Part shown: piece by piece, positions 56,901 to 64,000 of the stretch | Layout: every line of letters begins with the position of its first letter | Position numbering within the stretch: the stretch's first letter is position 1 | From: Rosellinia necatrix | Lineage: Eukaryota; Ascomycota; Sordariomycetes; Xylariales; Xylariaceae | Direction of reading: 5' to 3' | NCBI GenBank assembly: GCA_021209875.1 | Contig: JAGYVD010000009.1 | Location: forward strand, 868,001-932,000 | DNA: 64,000 bases | Notes under the pieces: generated by a model | Databases searched by the model: none | Seen by the model: the letters and a program-made list of their open reading frames with translations, nothing else | Told to the model about the DNA's origin: nothing | Translations under genes and position numbers: made by a program

Positions 56901-59900
56901 CGCGAAATCCACGGCCGTAGTCTAGGATGTTTGCACTCCCAAACCCTTCCAGCTCGCCAGGCGAAACCCTCGAAGGACTGTCGGTTGCAGGCAGAATTTA
57001 CGAGCTCAACTGGGGGTGGCCGACCTTGGCCTGAGCTACTAGACCTTGGAAGGGCAACTACTCAATCTCCGAGCCAAGCCGGAATTACCTAACCCTGCTT
57101 AGTTAATTAAGGTATGGAGATGTGGAGTGCTTTGCTAAGCTGCATGCAGACAATTCACTACAAAGAAGCGTTGCAGACTTCAGACGTTGTTTTGACAACG
57201 TTACCTCACAAAGCCGTGGCACAGTTGAGGCGTCGCCGGCCCCACGTGGCCTTCACTATACGCGCCGACAAATACGCATTGATGGGTCTGGCCGTCGCGC
57301 CGAAATCTGCGCAGCATAACTTGGATATTTGTTCCCTCACTGTAATACCCGTGACAACACCAAATGAAAAGAGGGAATTAAATAATTGTCAAAGAGGCTC
57401 TCTAACTATATTGCCAGCGACGCCAGGGGCGATAAGCGAATAGGCAAGGTCACTCTTCTATGTAACCCCAAATACCTACCTAAGTTGCATGGAGACGTAG
57501 TGTTGTTGTTTTTATCTCCAAATCACCCCACAAGAGCACAAAGTTCGGCGCTTATCAGGTGACCGTCCATGTGCATATTTCCCCGCCATGGGCAAGACAC
57601 TTTCAACAGTACATAGCTGTGTATACGGCTTCTACAGCCCCGAGCTACATACCGTAGGAGAAATAATTTGTTACCCGAGAGCCCTTGGTTCCAAGCCTTC
57701 CCCATGTATCATCGATCTTCCCGGCGAGAGTTCCGGCCTATTTGCCAAGGCGATAAGAAAGCCCAGCTACCGCCAAGCTTCCAAGTGAAAAGCATATGTG
57801 CTACAGCATATTTTCATCCACCAAGAGAAGTCTAACCTCGGCTCAGACGTAGCATAATGGGCTACATCTCTTACGTCCTACTTTGTAATGACCTAGCTTC
57901 ATGCTTACACTGCATCAGACGTTGGGCGGTTAATGCTGTGTGGATTAATGGGCTCGGTCTCTCGGCACTTCTTCACGGACTGCGAACTCCAAATTCTTCT
58001 TCCAGTCACGTGTTAAATAAATTTATCAATAAAGGTTAGCAATATCTATCCCCAGAAGCATTATTGCTTGGACCCTAAGGAGATACCCACACTATCCTTT
58101 ATTGACACCCAGTAACTAAAGAAAGTATTGTATCTAATCACGAAGAATCACCTTGAGGCAGTGACAAGATCAAACAAAAAGGAAGCTGTGTGAAAACATG
58201 AGAATATACACCATGGTATATATATTCTACACCGACCAGTTCAGGTGGTTGCTATTATGGCTCGAAATTACCCAAGACAACATCAGCTAGCATTACGAGA
58301 TAGGAATGGCATAAAACGGGAAGCGCCATTAGTGTCATACTTCAACCAAAAGCTGGCTTGGATATGGCAACTTGGATAAAGGCAAGTAAAAGTTTGACAT
58401 CGAAGGCCAATTGACCAAATTTATAAGATAAATATGCTGTCAAGTAGGAAATGTTACAAGCCCACAGCACACTTATTAATACCCTGGTGCTCTATTCACT
58501 ACTTGTATATAATGATTATTGCGTGCTACCAGCGTCAGGGCCGATAGCAACCACCTAAACGCCCATGTTACCTTCTCAGTGGATTGATCCTAACCTAAAA
58601 TAGAAACGGGAAATGTGGGCAACATTTGTTAAACCTTCTATCCATCCAGGCACCAGGCACCGGGATCCTTACATATGTCGTGTATATCCACATTTAACCT
58701 TAGCTAATTAATCGTCACCATTACCATGGCTTAGGCTCTGCTCGTAAAAGCCTAGAGCACTTCGATGATTCCAGAGTAAATCTGTGTCGCAAGATAAGCA
58801 TCAATTAAATAAGAAAGATAAGTAAATCGGCCCCGTTGACTCCTATCTTACCCCTTGCTTGAAGGTATGACCTGGGTGGGTTCATGAAATAACATATGTA
58901 TGCAGGCATGCATGTGCACCACTTATCTATCAGATGCGCTCGTCGGTTAGATCTTCCGCACAAGAGCCAGCTGACGCGATCACTAGGCATGGGTGCTCCA
59001 AACGGATTGTCTGATAACTGAGCCAGTTGTTCTGGGGCCCATACTTTGGTCACAAATTTTATTGCATCATTTCATACCTCAGTGCTCACCGCAACACACA
59101 ATCTGTTGATTGTTGCCTGTAGAAGCTAGACTCGGCAGTGTCAAGAGAGAGATCGTAGAGTTTAGAAGAAACGGCCAAGTTCGAATGTGTGATTGTGGAT
59201 CTCTAGCATTTGCACTAAATACTAGTTACTGTAGGCATGTGGCGTAGAATTGTGTACTTACATAGGATCCACTTAATACGAAAGCATAAAACCAAAACCC
59301 TCAAACTACCGTCTACTTGTATAAGCATAGCAGGGTATCACGAATCCTTTTGTTCGCTATGCATTTATCACACATCATAGACAGAATTAAGGCCTAGTGC
59401 CAATGATAGGCCAAATTCCGACCTAGCTAACCCATGGCAGGCTTGATTCAACTATACGGTGGCTAAATCATATCAGGCAAAGCTTCAAAGTACCACATAG
59501 CAGTAAAACTGGTACCCTTCCAGAGGTACTTCCAAACACGGCTTAATTTGTACCCAGTATTAACCTATCCACCTAGATATTCCGTCCGTCATTGAAGGCA
59601 TAAAACATCTCTATTACTGCCAGCAGTATGTACGGTTAAAACAAACTAGATGTTGCATAGCCGTTATATTTCAACAGCCATATCTCGTTTCTAGGCGTAA
59701 AGTGTGTAGCCATAGAAGTGAAATAAAAAAAGACGGGTCTTAGTGATACATGTATGTACTAATGGACAATAAATAGTTCAATTGATGCCAGCCTGCGCTG
59801 TTCGATCCGGGCTAGCTACTCCGGAATTGACTCAAGCCTAGGTACCGTATATTTAGCCCAGTTCATCAAGTAACTACAAAGCAATGTAGTCGAAGGGGAA

Positions 59901-62900
59901 TTAGACATAGGTCGGACGGCTTGGCAGGGCTTGTGCTATATTACACAGAACCCCATGAACCGCGAACGGCTGGGTAGCTAGCTACCTTGTAATGCATACT
60001 TCGCATCCTCCCAAATCCATAAAGTTCGAGAAGCAAAAGAGCAACCAGTGTATGTAGGCCAAGATATTTAATATGTCTTTGTTCATTACATGTGTATGTA
60101 ATCGATCTCACATTACGGCATCAGGGAGCACTCCAGGGACAGGGCATAGAGTGACCCCTGCGTAGTCTCATAGACAAGCTTATTCCGAAACTACTGTATA
60201 CCAAGCCAAAGCTAGCAAGCTCACAATGCAACTTGGCGATCCTCCCGTTAATATGAATGCGAGCGTGGCGGCAACGTATGTAGGTACATACCAGTCGACC
60301 GAAGGCGCTTTTACCACGTGTCAACGGTCGGCAAAGCCGAAGCGAACAAGAGAAAACTACAATACACTATGTACCTAGATTATACTATCATGCAGTAATG
60401 TAGTAGTCCACATAGTATGCTCACCAACCCCGCTAAACTAGTAACGGTATGATCTATGTATACTAACATGCCATTTATGCAGATATCTTGACCACCAAAC
60501 CTCCACAACGTCTTCCCCAGGAGTCGGAAATACCGCTCTGCCTTGTCACCGGGGGTGAAAGTACGACGCTAGTATAATCCACTACTATTTGGCCGGCAAT
60601 GAACATGTAGGCGAGTGACCGCCCTTCCATAATAGCTAGAGTGGAATGAGAGCGACGTGGAGTTGGCTAAGTTTGTCTATCGAACTATTCCCAGCATCGA
60701 CGAGACAATAACATATTAACCTTCTTCAGGACTGAAGTACCTAACACCACTCTCCCCATTAGGTCGCCAACCAAAATGCCCCTCCAAGTGGTGCCCCGGT
60801 TTTGAAGTGTACCCATGTAAGGTGCGTACAGGCCAGCGGCCGATTGCCTCCACGATTCCCTGAATCATTATAGAATCCCAGCATGCAGGGACCAGGTATG
60901 ACTGACAAATTCAATGTCTTTTATTTTGTACACAGTCTTAGCTTGACGAATAGACTCCTCCCAGCGCGTTCGATAGAAATTACCGTAAGCAGAAATTAAC
61001 ACTAGTTATAGGCTGACGGGCGGTTTGGCCTACTCGGCGTGCGTCACTGATGACTGCCGAGCCTCTCCTCTGCGATTCATAAGGCTGTGAAATAGTAGCA
61101 CCGATCTCGCCTCTGTATATAGACAGGCAGCATGAGAAGAGCTCCCGGCGACGCCTAGATAGTGTACCAGCCGTGTATATACCTGGGTATGCAAATGCAC
61201 GGCTTCCAATTGGGAAAGAAGGAGCTGCTTAAATACGACTAACAGGTCATATGCAGTTTTTCAGATAGGAAACAGTCGCATAAGTTCATTACGCATCTAT
61301 TATTATAACGGCCAAGGTTTCTAAATACGACCTCGACACCTGAATCAGCTAGCTACCCGGGAAAGCTTCCTCAGAGGGGCACACTCCGGTCGATAGAATA
61401 CACTGCTCACTAGCCTAATATAACGGGGCGTCTTGTGTTATAGCCATCTGTCTGGTATTAAGCTGATATGTGCATGGGTATCCGATCCGACCGAGGGGTG
61501 ACTGGGTTTGCTAGGTGCATGTAAGGTCGGTTAAACTTACCCGAATCAAATAATCTGCAGTAGTATTGAGGAATGGGTATATGCAAGATTTCCCGCAAGG
61601 TAGAGCCATAGACCAAACAACCTACTACACGAAATGCACGCGTGAAGATCTGCGTAAGCGCTGAAACTCGGATCCGTGACTGAGAGAGTCGCCAACCATC
61701 AATAAATATATATCAGCACAGACCAATAAGTCGAATACCCGTGGGAGCGTTCAGGCTCTAGGCTGCGTTGTCGAACGATTATTTTATCAGGGTAGTAATA
61801 GAACCAGCATCGTGCATACCCATTAATCGCAATGTTCAGGTAGCACTGTGCTGTTTCTGGAACTGAGTTGCATGCCGGATTCATGGTGGCTCATACTACC
61901 CCGCGTGAGTATGTCGAACATCAGGCATGACAACATTTCCCCGGTTAGGACGGAATATATATGGCCGTGTTGAACCCCGCAAATGTAAGGATATTCACTC
62001 GCTGGGTGTTGCTTGGCACATTGATCATTCAGTGGGCAGGGATGCGCATGAAGGCCATGCTACAATCATCAACACATATTTTAGCAGAACTTATGTATTT
62101 GAACAAGAGTACTTTTATGAAGATCACACGAAATTTTAATATTTTCTAATGTAAAAATAAATAAAGTAGGAAAGTTGAAATTTTATCAGAATGGGGGTAT
62201 CAGTGGATTGAGCGGACTGAACGATAGCTAATCTCAACCTAGATTGGTGCATTTTGATAGTGATACCAACATAGAGACACATCAAGAGAATGTTTTAGAT
62301 TACGTTAATCCTAGTAATATTTACCATTTCTCTAATCGGTATACTATTACCCAATGATTGTCGATATAGTCAGGCAGCAACGGACCTTTAGACTGACTGA
62401 GTGGTTAGCTCAAACTTTTTCTTATGTGATAAAGCCCGTCGTCTCAAAAGGCTCACGCTTCTGCGCACGATATAACAGGAACTCATGACTCTAGAGACGA
62501 TGGGCTATCTTAGCAAAAGAGGGGATATTGCGGAGATTTTAATAAGAGGGCAAAAGTCGACCCTTCGCAATGTAACAACCCTTGGTGTAGTCAAACAATC
62601 AGATCTAAAAGATATATCTATAATTTATTCATTTTCATTTAGCTTTTCGTTTTGTATAATAAAGATAAGGCTCTAGTAGTCGTATCTTTCCATAATATAG
62701 AACTGGATTTTGTACATTGTTGACCAACTGTTTAATTCAATGAGCATCTAGATAGATGTATTGTCGTTAGTCTAGTGTATAATAATGCCATTTCCACAGG
62801 AATTGCTTTTATACTTATACTACTTATGTATATTTTACTTCATTGACAAACACTTGCGATCCAAGCAAAGCATGGATATGAAATAAGTAGTGAAAATTAG

Positions 62901-64000
62901 GCTGGCTATACATTCCCCTCTCTCCACTTCCACATTCTATACAGGAAATAGTATATTATATCTAACTATTAAGAGCTCTTATGGTATAAATTTTATAGTC
63001 ATACTCTACGAGCTAATTGAGCTAGATCCTTGAGCGCTAGGCTAATAAATTCATTGAATTCTGTCATGTTATGTGAATGGTCAAATCAAAAATAGACAAT
63101 TTACTATCACGCAAGATGAGACAGAGAATTACTAAATACATGCTGCTTATAGAAAGGGATTTTGTTTTAGGACACTCTTTTGCAGACGAGAGGTAATATG
63201 CGTTGTCGCTCATACAGTCACATGGGTTAGTCATAGAACCATTAATATTACCTACTAGCTGCTGCTAAAGAATCATCTTGGGCTTTGTGAATTATCTGCC
63301 TCATCTAAGAATACAGCGTCTTTCTCCTCCCGCAATATACCGCCGTTGGGAAACACTTCTTCTCAATGTGTTGTGAAATACATAGTCGTCCGTTATTGTT
63401 CCCAGCTTTTATTCGGCGAGTGTCACTGTACCCATACAATTCCATTCGTCTAATTCAGTAATACTTATACATCAGTCCTGTTATCGTTATGGGTACAGAT
63501 CTGAAAAAGAGGCCATCCATAAAAGAGTGGTTGCGGTTAAAGAAGACCCCTATCATCATAGAAAGTCTTGTGCCAGTCTTTCCTCCTACGCCCGAGGCTG
63601 GAAGTCGATCAACCTTAACAGCGGCCCTCAAATTAATCAGGGATCAGACCAAACAGGATTGCTACCACCCCCATTAATTTATGATATCCATGTGAAGGAG
63701 ATCATTATTGTATGAAGAGATTCATGCCCCTTGATACATGTCTCATACGCCTCCAGCAAGGCCTCCCGCGGAATCGCCTTGTAAACCGGCTCTCTTAATC
63801 GCACAAAATAACACGCCGGTGGATTTGGTTCAGAAGAGATTGGCTTTAAGCTGTAGAACTGGCACGCGATTGAGAAAATACGGCATCCGGTGTTTGACTA
63901 TAACTGCTGACTCTGGTAAGATTTAACCCGTGTGAACATGATCTTGTATATTCGTCATCTTTGTCACTGATCCAGACTAGCTCATGATGATAACACCATG
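53960..64000. other. Gene desert, 10 kb, right border of the terpenoid cluster
   Basis: No frame longer than about 150 codons and none with a recognisable motif on either strand. The longest, 56072-56524 on the reverse strand, has no known signature. From about 57.8 kb on, stop codons are dense in all frames and TA steps look frequent, consistent with old, mutated repeat DNA. I could not read transposase, reverse transcriptase or terminal repeats. The first 500 bases contain the regulator's promoter. Confidence 0.6.

Noticed and set aside
62390..62480. GTGGTTAGCTCAAA segment resembling a tRNA D-arm
   Set aside because: No GGTTCRANYCC box or closing acceptor stem downstream.

Overview
The window is chromosomal DNA of a filamentous ascomycete. 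Coding regions are broken by many short introns (mostly 46-127 nt) with GT-AG borders and CTAAC/CTRAY branch sites, genes are monocistronic on both strands, and long non-coding stretches separate them. Trehalose-6-phosphate synthase, a cytochrome-b5-fused acyl-CoA dehydrogenase, GH43 and P450 genes are typical of Pezizomycotina. Gene content and the recurring ACCTACCTAGGTAGGT intergenic motif suggest a Sordariomycete; Xylariales is a guess. All gene models were read by hand from frames and splice signals.

Layout. 1-1679: FAD-dependent aromatic monooxygenase cut by the left edge (-). 5885-7554: secreted tyrosinase with an unusual N-terminal extension (+). 11481-13164: trehalose-6-phosphate synthase (+). 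14291-15254: low-complexity hypothetical (-). 16956-17763: DEDDh nuclease-like protein (+). 19110-21089: cytochrome b5/acyl-CoA dehydrogenase fusion (+). 21882-24357: alpha/beta hydrolase and short-chain dehydrogenase (-). 24989-29413: GH43-CBM35 exo-galactanase-like enzyme followed by a sugar porter (-), a plausible galactan degradation and uptake pair. 30627-31325: P-loop kinase-like gene (-). 31827-32747: Ser/Thr-rich hypothetical (-).

35093-53959 is a compact terpenoid biosynthetic gene cluster: four cytochrome P450s, a 144-residue NTF2/SnoaL-like protein, a GT1 glycosyltransferase, an FkbM methyltransferase, a class I terpene cyclase with all catalytic motifs, and a Zn2Cys6 regulator with an AflR-like C-terminal half. 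Two divergent promoters drive P450 pairs or P450 plus NTF2-like gene. The expected flow is: cyclase makes a hydrocarbon, P450s oxidise it, the NTF2-like protein may assist a cyclisation, then the product is glycosylated and methylated. The gene set (single-domain class I cyclase, several P450s, small non-oxidative protein, GT1, methyltransferase) resembles the sordarin (sdn) pathway, but no nucleotide-sugar genes are present, so product identity is open.

53960-64000 is a 10-kb gene desert forming the right border.

Several genes (tyrosinase, b5-ACAD, P-loop kinase, one P450, the regulator) need a 1-2 nt correction, most often in a homopolymer. This looks more like residual sequence error than five independent pseudogenes, but the sequence alone cannot decide.
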